Shown: piece after piece, positions 13,512 to 20,696 of the stretch
Layout of the letters: every line of letters starts with the position of its first letter
Position numbering within the stretch: position 1 is the stretch's first letter
Source: Candidatus Uhrbacteria bacterium
GTDB taxonomy: Bacteria; Patescibacteriota; Patescibacteriia; UBA9934; GWF2-40-263
Direction of reading: 5' to 3'
DNA length: 20,808 nt
Assembly: GCA_016208545.1 (NCBI GenBank)
Contig: JACQXU010000023.1
Span: forward strand, 1 to 20,808
Position numbers and translations under genes: made by a program
The notes under the pieces: generated by a model
Told to the model about the DNA's origin: nothing
The model's input: only the letters and a program-made list of their open reading frames with translations
Database searches by the model: none

Positions 13512-14570
13512 TCACCAACGAATAATTGATTTCAGAATAGCCCACACTAAACATAAAATCGGATTTCCGATTTTTGTAACGATTGGATTATTTGTTTCTT
13601 GATGTTCAATTTTGCAAGTGAAAAGACGAACGATTTCCGCGTCGGAAACTTTACGAAGCGCATTTGATTCTTTACGTTTTCGCAAAACGTAAACCCACGC
13701 GCGCGGACTTAGAAAATTTACATAAACCAATAATTTTTGTTTCCACCAACCGCCAAATAATGCAAAAACCAAAAGCGGAATTTCAAGAATGAACATCAGC
13801 GGCAAGAATAAAATCAAGGTTGAAAATTTTAGATGTGAAAAATGAACAAGCCACCGATTTCGTTCCATCCAAAAAAATTTCTTTACAGATCGTTTGAATT
13901 CATAATCATGAAACGCAAGAGAACGAACAGACAAAACATTTTTGAATCCAGCTAGCCGAATTCTCCATCCAAGTTCCAAATCTTCATGATATAAAAACAA
14001 AAACGGATCAAGTAGTCCGACTTTTTTCAAAACTTCAGCTCTGTACAAAACCGCCGCACCGCTTGAATATGCGATCTCTGTTCCTTCACTCCAAGACTCC
14101 AAGACTTTTTGACTTTCTTTCCCATTGTCTCTCACAAATCCGAATCCTAAAAAATGAACCATGCCACCGCTTGAATTCACAATTTCAGGATGTTTCCAAA
14201 ACTTCATAAGTGATTGAACTGATCCAATTTTTGGATCAGACTCTGCAAGCGCAACTGATTCTTTAATTGCGTCTGGATGCAATTTCAAATCATTGTTGTG
14301 TAAAAAAACATAATCAGCTCCGTGCAAAAGCGCATGATTGATTCCAATATTGTTCCCTTCAGCGAAACCTAAATTTTTTTTGTTTGGAAAAAACGTGATG
14401 TCGTTTACGCCGCGCAAATAATCCTGACTTCCATCTGACGATGCATTGTCAACAAAAACAAATTCCAAACTTTCGCGCGGATAATTCAAAACGCGAAGTG
14501 CGCTCAATACTTCGTCCAGATATTTTTTTCCGTTGTATGAAAGATAAACAATCGCTACTTTCGGTTGCAT
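13512..14570 (-). CDS. Glycosyltransferase family 2, rhamnosyltransferase-like
   Basis: Probably transfers rhamnose or another deoxysugar to a growing glycan. The 352 residues show the GT-A nucleotide site (VDNASSDGS, 40-48), NLGFAEGNN (66-74), the metal site NND (92-94), a GAAVLYR acceptor segment and YHEDLELGWRI (194-204), all typical of WbbL/RfbN-type GT2. Hydrophobic residues around 245-285 tether it to the membrane. Residues 151-164 (KESQKVLESWSEGT) are partly encoded by an AGTC-word array (14090-14106) shared with an intergenic hairpin and look inserted. The start at 14570 precedes the first beta strand; no Shine-Dalgarno is seen. Confidence 0.85.
   Translation of the reverse strand: MQPKVAIVYLSYNGKKYLDEVLSALRVLNYPRESLEFVFVDNASSDGSQDYLRGVNDITFFPNKKNLGFAEGNNIGINHALLHGADYVFLHNNDLKLHPDAIKESVALAESDPKIGSVQSLMKFWKHPEIVNSSGGMVHFLGFGFVRDNGKESQKVLESWSEGTEIAYSSGAAVLYRAEVLKKVGLLDPFLFLYHEDLELGWRIRLAGFKNVLSVRSLAFHDYEFKRSVKKFFWMERNRWLVHFSHLKFSTLILFLPLMFILEIPLLVFALFGGWWKQKLLVYVNFLSPRAWVYVLRKRKESNALRKVSDAEIVRLFTCKIEHQETNNPIVTKIGNPILCLVWAILKSIIRW
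14090..14106. repeat. AGTC-word array inside the GT2 gene
   Basis: The minus strand carries AGTCTTGGAGTCTTGGA, an exact 17-base match to the start of the intergenic array at 3721-3737. A partial copy, AAAGTC, sits beside it. It is in frame within the GT2 gene, at a spot where this family usually varies. Confidence 0.75.
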
Positions 14571-14585
14571 ATGATAGTGCGGCCT

Positions 14586-14603
14586 CGCAGGCTAAAGCCT
14601 GCG
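14586..14603. repeat. CGCAGGCT palindrome at the DUF2304 stop codon
   Basis: CGCAGGCT (14586-14593) and AGCCTGCG (14596-14603) are perfect inverted repeats around AA. This GCCGCAGGCTTTAGCCTGCG-type word is another dispersed repeat I recognise from environmental genomes. The DUF2304 stop codon (14594-14592) lies at its centre, so the last residues GSRRL come from the repeat. Confidence 0.75.
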
Positions 14604-14975
14604 GCTACCAAATTCTTTAACTTCTTCAGCTTCTTTAACTTCTCTAGCTTCTTCAGCTTCTCCCACAGCTAACTTTCTCACCAATTTCGTTATCTCACGC
14701 TCAACATCCTCAATCTTCACAAACATTCGAAACACAAGATAGAATAAAGAAATTATCGAAATATAAATTATAAAATCAACTCCGCGGCCGACTCCAACCA
14801 ACTTTGCAATCGTGTCTGTTGTTTGTGGAGACAATGTTACACCTCCAACTATAATCCAAAACACAATCCAAACAATGAGCCACGCAAGTGTTAATGCGCC
14901 TTGTCGAAATTGTCGGACAGTTCGCGAAATTGCGAATACCGAGAAAAGAATGATCAAGATCTGGATGATGGACAT
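14592..14975 (-). CDS. DUF2304 membrane protein
   Basis: The 127-residue protein has three hydrophobic segments (about 2-20, 28-50 and 66-85). In the middle is SPQTTDTIAKLVGVGRGVD, which with the following FIIYISIISLFYLVFRMFVKIEDVEREIT is typical of DUF2304. Members commonly sit next to DPM-like GT2 genes, as here (123 bases after 15099-15764), and are thought to assist polyprenyl-phosphate sugar transfer; that link is context, not biochemistry. The C-terminal tail GEAEEAREVKEAEEVKEFGSRRL is built from repeated GAAGCTGAAGAAG-type words and then the CGCAGGCT palindrome, so it looks like an added extension. Confidence 0.8.
   Translation of the reverse strand: MSIIQILIILFSVFAISRTVRQFRQGALTLAWLIVWIVFWIIVGGVTLSPQTTDTIAKLVGVGRGVDFIIYISIISLFYLVFRMFVKIEDVEREITKLVRKLAVGEAEEAREVKEAEEVKEFGSRRL
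14613..14662. repeat. GAAGCTGAAGAAG-word array in the DUF2304 3' end
   Basis: The minus strand alternates GAAGCT, GAAGAA and GAAGTTAAA words, encoding the acidic tail EAEEAREVKEAEEVKE. The 15-mer AGAAGCTGAAGAAGC also occurs just upstream of rmlA (1165-1179), outside any gene. Confidence 0.65.
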
Positions 14976-14979
14976 ATTG

Positions 14980-15066
14980 AGAAAGGGATAAGGGAGAAAG
15001 GGAAAAAGTGGTATGGGTTTAGAAAATAACCCTTACCACTCGCCCCATATCTCCCTATCTCCCATA
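14980..15066. repeat. GGGAGAAA-word inverted repeat
   Basis: The left arm has GAGAAAGGGATAAGGGAGAA-type words and the right arm (to 15066) is its imperfect reverse complement. The core stem AGTGGTATGGGTT (15007-15019) / AACCCTTACCACT (15028-15040) pairs at 12 of 13 positions. It fills the gap between the DPM-like GT2 and DUF2304 genes. Confidence 0.75.
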
Positions 15067-15098
15067 ACCATTTCACAATGTAATGATAATAGCTACTT

Positions 15099-15764
15099 TT
15101 ATTGATTCATCCTACGTAAGATAAGCTTAGCAAGTGTCTTTACCCCTACCCAAAAACTCTGTCCTTTGGAAAGTGAATAATCAGTATAAATCGCTTTGAT
15201 TGAAATTTCTACAAGCGAGAGTTTATTACGTTTTGCTTCTGCGATCAATTCAGACGAAACTTCCATTCGATTTGTTTGAATTTTAATTTGTCGAAGCGCA
15301 TAAGCTGTAAATGCGCGAAATCCCGACTGACTGTCTGTAACCCATGCTCCAAACAAAAAAAATGTTGCAAAATTTCCAAGTGTGTTCGCAACTCTTCGAT
15401 ACCACGGCATTCCAATTCGGTTTATCATTCTCGAACCAATCACAACATCAGCACCATTTTCAATCGCGTGAATAAAACAAGGAATTTCTTTTGGATCGTG
15501 CTGACCATCTGAATCAAGCGTAATAATTACATCTGCGCCAAGCCGCCGCGACATTTCAAAACCAGTTCCGATCGAAGCGCCAAGTCCGCGATTTATAACA
15601 TGGCTCACAACAATTGCTCCTTGCGACTTCGCGATTTCTGCTGTGCGATCGCTTGAACCGTCATTCACAACAACAATCTCATCAACAAATGGCCGAGTGT
15701 TCAATAGAACCTCGGCAATGGTTTTTTCTTCATTGTAAGCTGGAATGATTGCGATTGTGCGCAT
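15099..15764 (-). CDS. DPM-like glycosyltransferase family 2
   Basis: Likely makes a polyprenyl-phosphate sugar (mannose or glucose) from a nucleotide sugar at the inner face of the membrane, providing donors for GT-C enzymes such as 6708-8276. The 221 residues contain IIPAYNEE (6-13), VVVNDGSSD (31-39), the metal site DSDGQHDP (84-91), GSR (110-112) and the SQSGFRA segment typical of the class. There is no C-terminal membrane domain, as in single-domain DPM synthases. The start at 15764 gives the normal N-terminus; no Shine-Dalgarno is visible. DUF2304 follows. The donor sugar is not predictable. Confidence 0.85.
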   Translation of the reverse strand: MRTIAIIPAYNEEKTIAEVLLNTRPFVDEIVVVNDGSSDRTAEIAKSQGAIVVSHVINRGLGASIGTGFEMSRRLGADVIITLDSDGQHDPKEIPCFIHAIENGADVVIGSRMINRIGMPWYRRVANTLGNFATFFLFGAWVTDSQSGFRAFTAYALRQIKIQTNRMEVSSELIAEAKRNKLSLVEISIKAIYTDYSLSKGQSFWVGVKTLAKLILRRMNQ

Positions 15765-15769
15765 AAATA

Positions 15770-15805
15770 GCTTTTAGCTGTTAGCCAGTAGCCGTTAACT
15801 TTTAA
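15770..15805. repeat. TTAGCTGTTAGC-word array
   Basis: Imperfect words AGCTTTT, AGCTGTT, AGCCAGT and AGCCGTT follow each other in the gap between the SDR and DPM-like genes. Beside it, 15806-15836 is GC-rich and resembles window bases 1-31 on the other strand. Confidence 0.55.
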
Positions 15806-15848
15806 GCGGAACAGTCCGATGGCCCGGAGACATGGTGCAAGCCACTCT

Positions 15849-16865
15849 CTACAAATTGCTCAACAAAATCTTATTCGCTTTCATAAATTCAATTGTTCTT
15901 GCGAGCCCATCTTCCAATCTAACCAACGGAAACCATCCCAAACCTTTTGCTCGGTCAATTCTCGGTAAGGCAAGCTCGGAAAGAAACACAAAACTTTCGC
16001 CTTCTGTGATTTTTGAAGTTGAATTTGTCATGCTGGTAATTTTTTGCGCGACTTCAAGCATTGACAAATCAACATCGCTTCCGATATTTGTCGGGCCTGG
16101 GTCTTGCGACGCGTCCATAAGACGAAGCAGACAATCAACAACATCTGAAACGAAAGCCAACGATGTTCTGAATTCTTTTCCACCAAACAAAACCAAATCT
16201 TTTCCATCAAGCGCGTTCAAAATAAAATCAGGAATCAAGTGACCGTCAAAAAGAGGCATCCTCGGGCCGTATGTTCGAAAAATTCTTGCAATGCGAATGT
16301 CAATTCCGTGAACTTGACGATATGTTTCAAACATTGTTTCTGAAAACCTCTTTCCTTCATCGTAACACGCGCGCGGCGACAAATGATTCACAACACCGGT
16401 TTCCTCTTCGCTCACATGCGACTTACCTTCTTTTCTTTCACCATAAACGACAGAACTTGATGCGAGTAAAATTTTAGCACGATATTTTTTCGCGAGTTCC
16501 AGCGCGTGATAATTTCCAATCGAACTTGATAAAAGTGTTTGAATTTTATATTGATCGAATTGTTTAATTGATGTCGGACACGCTAAGTGATAAATTTCTT
16601 GAATGCCTTGAAACGGCAATTTGAACGCGGCGAGTTCAGGAAACGATTCGAGATCGAATTGCTGATTTATATCGAACTTTATAAAACGAAAATTTGAATT
16701 CTGAATTAGTAAATCAATGTTTCGAGCGTGACTAGTAGCAAAATTATCAACGCAAATCACGCGATTCCCATCTTTTATCAACTGCTCGCAAAGATGAGAA
16801 CCGATGAATCCGGCGCCGCCTGTCACGAGAATGTTTTTTTGTGAAAAAGTGGTTGGAACGGGCAT
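15849..16865 (-). CDS. Extended SDR, UDP-glucuronate decarboxylase-like
   Basis: Probably converts UDP-glucuronate to UDP-xylose, or a related nucleotide sugar, using NAD. In 338 residues: TGGAGFIG (15-22), YHLACPTS (92-99), the serine cluster ASSSVVYG (135-142), ACYDEGKR (166-173; catalytic Tyr168 and Lys172), RIARIFRTYGPRM (191-203). The LACPxS and YDEGKR motifs are characteristic of the UXS group. The start at 16865 is chosen over a frame starting at 16913 because the extra 16 residues overlap a repeat array and a promoter. An extended -10 (16882-16874) ends eight bases before the ATG. No UDP-glucose dehydrogenase is visible to supply UDP-glucuronate, so the substrate is unproven. Confidence 0.75.
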   Translation of the reverse strand: MPVPTTFSQKNILVTGGAGFIGSHLCEQLIKDGNRVICVDNFATSHARNIDLLIQNSNFRFIKFDINQQFDLESFPELAAFKLPFQGIQEIYHLACPTSIKQFDQYKIQTLLSSSIGNYHALELAKKYRAKILLASSSVVYGERKEGKSHVSEEETGVVNHLSPRACYDEGKRFSETMFETYRQVHGIDIRIARIFRTYGPRMPLFDGHLIPDFILNALDGKDLVLFGGKEFRTSLAFVSDVVDCLLRLMDASQDPGPTNIGSDVDLSMLEVAQKITSMTNSTSKITEGESFVFLSELALPRIDRAKGLGWFPLVRLEDGLARTIEFMKANKILLSNL

Positions 16866-16873
16866 ATGTTGAA

Positions 16874-16882
16874 AGTATAACA
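16874..16882 (-). promoter_or_regulatory. Extended -10 promoter of the SDR gene (leaderless)
   Basis: TGTTATACT on the minus strand is TG-n-TATACT, five of six matches to TATAAT. Eight bases separate it from the ATG, so transcription would begin about at the start codon. No -35 is seen. Confidence 0.55.
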
Positions 16883-16913
16883 CAGAGTCATGGAGTCTTG
16901 GAGTCACAGTCAC
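16881..16913. repeat. AGTC-word array
   Basis: Words GAGTCATG, GAGTCTTG and GAGTCACA follow each other between the SDR gene and the first protease gene. It shares AGTCTTGGAGTC with 3721-3732. Confidence 0.65.
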
Positions 16914-18491
16914 TCAAAAATTATCATCTAATCCTGACACTGAATTCTTTTCAAAGAGAACGTCAAATTCAGAAGCCAAATTTATCTTTATTCCAAACGT
17001 ATAGTTTCCAAAAAATGCATCTGAAATATCATCGATTTGTTTATTCCAACTTTCGCCGTAGAGTTCTCCTGCGATTTGTTCGGATGCGATCGCGCGCAGT
17101 ACACCGCCTTTTGAAACCGCGTACACGGTTGGCACGCTTTGAAATTTCACCATTTTGGTTCCTGGGTGATATGTGACATTTTTTCCAAGCGGCAGTGAAG
17201 ACATAAACGACTTGGAAACTTCTTTCACATTGTCAAAATTATCAAACCATGTGAAAAAAACTTTGTCGTTTGGAAACGCATGGCGCTTTCCGTCGGACGC
17301 ATAAAAATAAACTGAACGGCATGGATCGTCAACGGTCGTTTCGCCAACACACGAGAGTTTGATGAGAGAATTTGGAGCGGCTTCAGCGTTCACTGCCTGT
17401 GCCGTAAACGTCGGCGCAAGCGCAATAGCTTTTGCGATGTTGAGTCGCCCTGCTCCAACTTTACCTTGAGCTTCACCTGTTGCGTAAACTGGATCAGCAG
17501 ACAATCGCAAAATAATCTCGATTTGATCAGGATTCAAAGTTGGATATTCGGATTTAAGAAGTGCGGCCGCGGCCGCAACCATTGGAACAGCCATTGATGT
17601 TCCAGCCCAACCATTTTCGTAATAACCTGACGCAAATTCCGCGTACGCATTATCTTGATAAATTGTGCTGAAAATCATTTCACCTGGAGCGGAAATGTCA
17701 GTGCACAAAGCTCCGTAATTTGAAAAATCGGATTTCATGTCATTTTCATCAGATGCCGCAACTCCAATCACCAAGTCTGTATTTTCTCCTTCACCGTGAC
17801 AAGCTGGATAAATCGAAGTTCTATCAACGTTAATTCCTCCATCTTTTGTGTTTCCAACAGCGGCGACAACCACAACACCAGCGTCATGAGCTTCTTTTAT
17901 CGAGGTCTCAAATTCCGGATCAACTTCAAAACCTGTAAAACTTAAGTTGATAACGTCTGCGCCATTTTTAACAGCGTAACGAATGGCTTCTTTTGCGACA
18001 ACCGATCCACCAACTCCATTATTATCCAAAATTCGCACATTCATGAGCCGAACGCGCCAATTTATTCCAGTAATTCCAGCGGAATTATTTCCAATTGCGC
18101 CAAGAATTCCTGCAATCACTGTTCCGTGCGGAACTGCGGTCGAATCGTACGGAGCGTCAAGTGATGGAATCGGGTTTGAATCGTTTTCAACGAAGTCATA
18201 TCCATTCACGTCATCAATATAACCATTGTTGTCATTATCAATTCCATCGCCAGATGTTTCATCTCCATTTACCCAAACATTGCCGACCAAATCGGGATGA
18301 TCCATGTCAAAACCGGTATCAAGAACAGCAATGACAACATCAGTCGAACCTGTTGTTGTATTCCACGCTTTTTCTAATTCCATTTTTTTCAAATACCATT
18401 GTTGTGAAAAAAAAGTATCGCTCGGTGTGAGCGCAAACGCTGGAAAGGCAACAGTCAAAAAAATAAATGAAATGATGAACCGCTTTGTCAT
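16914..18491 (-). CDS. Secreted S8 (subtilisin-like) serine protease with CPR-type C-terminal domain
   Basis: The 525-residue protein has a signal peptide (KR at 3-4, hydrophobic 5-19, likely cut near FAL). The S8 domain (about 25-360) has the full triad: Asp58 (VLDTGFD), His122 (PHGT) and Ser299 (GTSM), with oxyanion Asn214 (AVGN). An Asp/Asn-rich insertion (residues 81-94, GDGIDNDNNGYIDD) probably binds calcium. Residues about 380-500 form a separate domain with VYFYASDGKRHAFPNDKVFF, PLGKNVTYHPGTKMVKF and a final DISDAFFGNYTFG; I recognise this domain from CPR surface proteins but know no name or role. It is paralogous to the next gene upstream, and its C-terminal end is shared with the partial gene at 20695. 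It begins five bases after a palindromic repeat and has no Shine-Dalgarno. Confidence 0.88.
   Translation of the reverse strand: MTKRFIISFIFLTVAFPAFALTPSDTFFSQQWYLKKMELEKAWNTTTGSTDVVIAVLDTGFDMDHPDLVGNVWVNGDETSGDGIDNDNNGYIDDVNGYDFVENDSNPIPSLDAPYDSTAVPHGTVIAGILGAIGNNSAGITGINWRVRLMNVRILDNNGVGGSVVAKEAIRYAVKNGADVINLSFTGFEVDPEFETSIKEAHDAGVVVVAAVGNTKDGGINVDRTSIYPACHGEGENTDLVIGVAASDENDMKSDFSNYGALCTDISAPGEMIFSTIYQDNAYAEFASGYYENGWAGTSMAVPMVAAAAALLKSEYPTLNPDQIEIILRLSADPVYATGEAQGKVGAGRLNIAKAIALAPTFTAQAVNAEAAPNSLIKLSCVGETTVDDPCRSVYFYASDGKRHAFPNDKVFFTWFDNFDNVKEVSKSFMSSLPLGKNVTYHPGTKMVKFQSVPTVYAVSKGGVLRAIASEQIAGELYGESWNKQIDDISDAFFGNYTFGIKINLASEFDVLFEKNSVSGLDDNF
16969..17027. repeat. 59-bp exact repeat, copy 1
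   Basis: Identical in the same orientation to 20750-20808, the window edge. It encodes ISDAFFGNYTFGIKINLAS, near the C-terminus of two related proteins. Identity ends sharply at 16969 and 20750, while the last residues still match at the protein level. Confidence 0.9.
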
Positions 18492-18495
18492 ATTT

Positions 18496-18590
18496 TGTCA
18501 CTGCGAGCGAAGTCGAGCTAAGCTCGACGAAGCGAAGCAGTCTCAAAGATTGCTTCGTCGTCCCGCAAGACAGGACTCCTCGCAAAGACA
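18496..18590. repeat. TGTCACTGCGAG palindromic repeat between protease genes
   Basis: Terminal arms TGTCACTGCGAG (18496-18507) and CTCGCAAAGACA (18579-18590) match at 10 of 12. Inside are GTCGAGCT-A-AGCTCGAC (18512-18528) and GAAGCAGTCT/AGATTGCTTC. It is a diverged relative of 13429-13505 and fills most of the gap between the two protease genes. Confidence 0.8.
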
Positions 18591-18608
18591 CATTAAATCA
18601 TCAATATT

Positions 18609-20648
18609 TTACCAGATTGCGCATATTGCGCCTAACCGATGTTCTTTTTCAAACGCAAAAAATCCGCCGATCGCAACTCCATTTTTTTCAAAAATCCGAA
18701 CATGAGGACCTCCGTTTGAAAATGGAACGGTATAAATTTCCGCACGGCCGTTTTGATCAATGTCTCCTGCACACACATTCACTCCGCCGTTAAACCTCGG
18801 ATCATATGAAACAAAAAATGTTTCTCGATCACCTTCTGCGGAATAGGTCTCAACAATTGGAATTTGTTTTGATGAAGCGCTGATAACAATTTCGTTTTCT
18901 CCGTCGCCATCTGTGTCTGCAGACGAAAGAGATTGCCATTTTGTATTTTTAGACAATGAAAACTGGCGGACATAACGACCGTCGCCGTCAACAATTCGAA
19001 TCATTGATCCATCGTCATCCATAAGCAAAAAAATCAATTCATTCTCTGCATCTTCATCCATATTTGCTATCGTCAAACGAATTGGATTATCAACCAAACC
19101 AAACGGTCGAATTAAACCTTTAAGTTGGCCGTAATGATTAAACATTCGCACATCGCCTATTCCTCCCGACTCCGACAACACAAAAATTTCAGCAATGCCG
19201 TCTGAATTTACATCGCCGGAAGACACAAAAATTCCTCCTCGATCAGACGGATCGTACGCAAAAAACTGTGAAAGCAAATTTCCATTCAAATCAAAAATAC
19301 GAACTTGAGGGCCGCCGCCTTTTCGCGCGCCAGTTATTATTTCTTCTTTTCCGTCGCCTGTCACATCAGCCATTGCCAGTGAAATTCCACCGCGGAAATT
19401 TTCGTTGTACGCTAAAAACGACACAAACTCTTCATCGTGAGCATTCACACGCGAAACACTCGGTTCTGAACCCGGACCTTCCGCAATTACAAGTGAACGA
19501 GAATGATTTGTGTTTTTATTGGTTACTTGTGTTCCCTGACCTTTTGCAAAAACTTTTGCGTATTCAACCGCGCGAGCGACATTCAACCTGCCAGCTCCCA
19601 AACGTTTTCTAGCTTCAAGTGCGGTTTCCTTCACAGGATCAACAGAAAGTTTGAAAGATAAACGAATCTGCTCGGGTGTGAGAGATGGAAATGCGGATTT
19701 CAAAAGAGCGGCCGCGGCGCTCACGATTGGAGCGGCAATGGATGTTCCCTCCCACGGAGAACCATAAGCTGTTGAAGTCAATAAATTTGACGGATCGTGA
19801 TAAACGCTTGAAAAAATGTTGGTTCCTGGCGCACTCAAATCAGTGCATGTCTCTCCATAATTTGAAAAATTTGCTTTGAGATCATTTTTGTCAGAAGCTG
19901 AAACTCCAATCACAACTTCTCTTCCTAAAAACGAGTCATAGCAGGCAGGAAAACTTGGTTTGCTATTTATATCGCGATCCTCATTTCCAACAGCCGCAAC
20001 AATAACCACACCTTGATCAACTGCCCAAGCGATTTTTTCTCCAAGTTTTGCATCTGGCAAATCAGTTGTGAAACTTAAATTGATTATCTGTGCTCCGTTT
20101 TTTACGGCGTATTCAATCGCTTCACGAACATCTAAACTTGATCCAACTCCTTTTTCATTTAAAATCCTCAAAGGCATAATCGAAATTTTTTGATTGATAC
20201 CAGAAATTCCGATTCCATTATTTGTGGACGCGCCGATAATTCCAGCGATTGCTGTTCCGTGAGAAACTATCGTATCGTTAAATTGCGCGTTTATAACAGG
20301 AGACGGATCAGGATCACTGTCCACAAAATCCCATCCAACTGCGTCATCTTCATATCCATTTCCGTCATCATCTTTTTTGTTGTTTGGAATTTCATTTTTA
20401 TTTTTCCAATACTGATTCACGAGATCTTCATGATCCAAATCAAAACCAGCGTCTAAAATCGCAACGATAACGTCCGTTGAACCAATCGTTTCTTGCCACG
20501 CGATCGGAACGCTTATTTTATCCAAATACCACTGTTCGTTGAAAAAAGGATCATTTTGAGATTGAGCTGAAAGACCCAAAAAAGGCGCAAACAGGATATT
20601 GGCGCCAATAAAAACAGATAAAAACATCAAAAAAACAGACGTCTTCAT
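18609..20648 (-). CDS. Secreted S8 serine protease with FG-GAP/VCBS-type propeller repeats
   Basis: The 679-residue protein starts with a hydrophobic signal region (residues 4-27). The S8 domain (about 35-365) has Asp66 (ILDAGFD), His130 (SHGT), Ser303 (GTSI) and Asn222, plus a probable calcium-binding DDDGNGYEDD loop (93-102). Residues 405-679 hold five FG-GAP-like blades, each with a calcium-type motif (DVTGDGKEE 429-437, then near 479, 530, 579 and 629; the third and fifth are diverged). A sixth blade stops after FFAFEKEHRLGAICAIW, so the propeller looks cut short. ATG at 20648 is the best signal-peptide start, but it sits in the loop of a terminator hairpin; ATG at 20627 or 20669 are alternatives. 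Probably a surface or exported protease; the propeller would bind ligand or matrix. Confidence 0.83.
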   Translation of the reverse strand: MKTSVFLMFLSVFIGANILFAPFLGLSAQSQNDPFFNEQWYLDKISVPIAWQETIGSTDVIVAILDAGFDLDHEDLVNQYWKNKNEIPNNKKDDDGNGYEDDAVGWDFVDSDPDPSPVINAQFNDTIVSHGTAIAGIIGASTNNGIGISGINQKISIMPLRILNEKGVGSSLDVREAIEYAVKNGAQIINLSFTTDLPDAKLGEKIAWAVDQGVVIVAAVGNEDRDINSKPSFPACYDSFLGREVVIGVSASDKNDLKANFSNYGETCTDLSAPGTNIFSSVYHDPSNLLTSTAYGSPWEGTSIAAPIVSAAAALLKSAFPSLTPEQIRLSFKLSVDPVKETALEARKRLGAGRLNVARAVEYAKVFAKGQGTQVTNKNTNHSRSLVIAEGPGSEPSVSRVNAHDEEFVSFLAYNENFRGGISLAMADVTGDGKEEIITGARKGGGPQVRIFDLNGNLLSQFFAYDPSDRGGIFVSSGDVNSDGIAEIFVLSESGGIGDVRMFNHYGQLKGLIRPFGLVDNPIRLTIANMDEDAENELIFLLMDDDGSMIRIVDGDGRYVRQFSLSKNTKWQSLSSADTDGDGENEIVISASSKQIPIVETYSAEGDRETFFVSYDPRFNGGVNVCAGDIDQNGRAEIYTVPFSNGGPHVRIFEKNGVAIGGFFAFEKEHRLGAICAIW

Positions 20649-20658
20649 AAGACGTCTG
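20629..20658 (-). terminator. Intrinsic terminator with the protease start codon in its loop
   Basis: CAGACGTCTT (20636-20645) and AAGACGTCTG (20649-20658) are perfect 10-bp arms around three bases. On the minus strand the loop is the ATG of the protease gene, and seven T follow (20635-20629). It should stop transcripts arriving from the partial gene at 20695. Confidence 0.75.
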
Positions 20659-20659
20659 C

Positions 20660-20668
20660 ATTGTAACA
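20660..20668 (-). promoter_or_regulatory. Extended -10 just before the terminator hairpin
   Basis: TGTTACAAT on the minus strand is TG-n-TACAAT, five of six matches to TATAAT. Transcription would begin near 20653, inside the first arm of the hairpin, leaving the protease message without a complete stem. No clear -35 is seen. Confidence 0.5.
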
Positions 20669-20670
20669 TA

Positions 20671-20696
20671 GGAGGGTTTAAGGGTTGTAGGGTTTT
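20671..20696. repeat. AGGGTT-word array
   Basis: Three imperfect words AGGGTTTA, AGGGTTGT and AGGGTTTT follow each other in the gap after the partial gene and touch its stop codon. Confidence 0.5.

Noticed and set aside
13239..13554. Open frames across the palindromic repeat on both strands
   Set aside because: They arise from the repeat and the antisense of GT genes and have no domain content.
15765..15848. Riboswitch or SRP/RNase P-type RNA
   Set aside because: The GC-rich stretch was compared from memory with common riboswitch, SRP and RNase P core motifs and none fitted.
13429..18590. Insertion sequences
   Set aside because: The palindromic repeats are under 100 bp and no transposase is encoded anywhere in the window.
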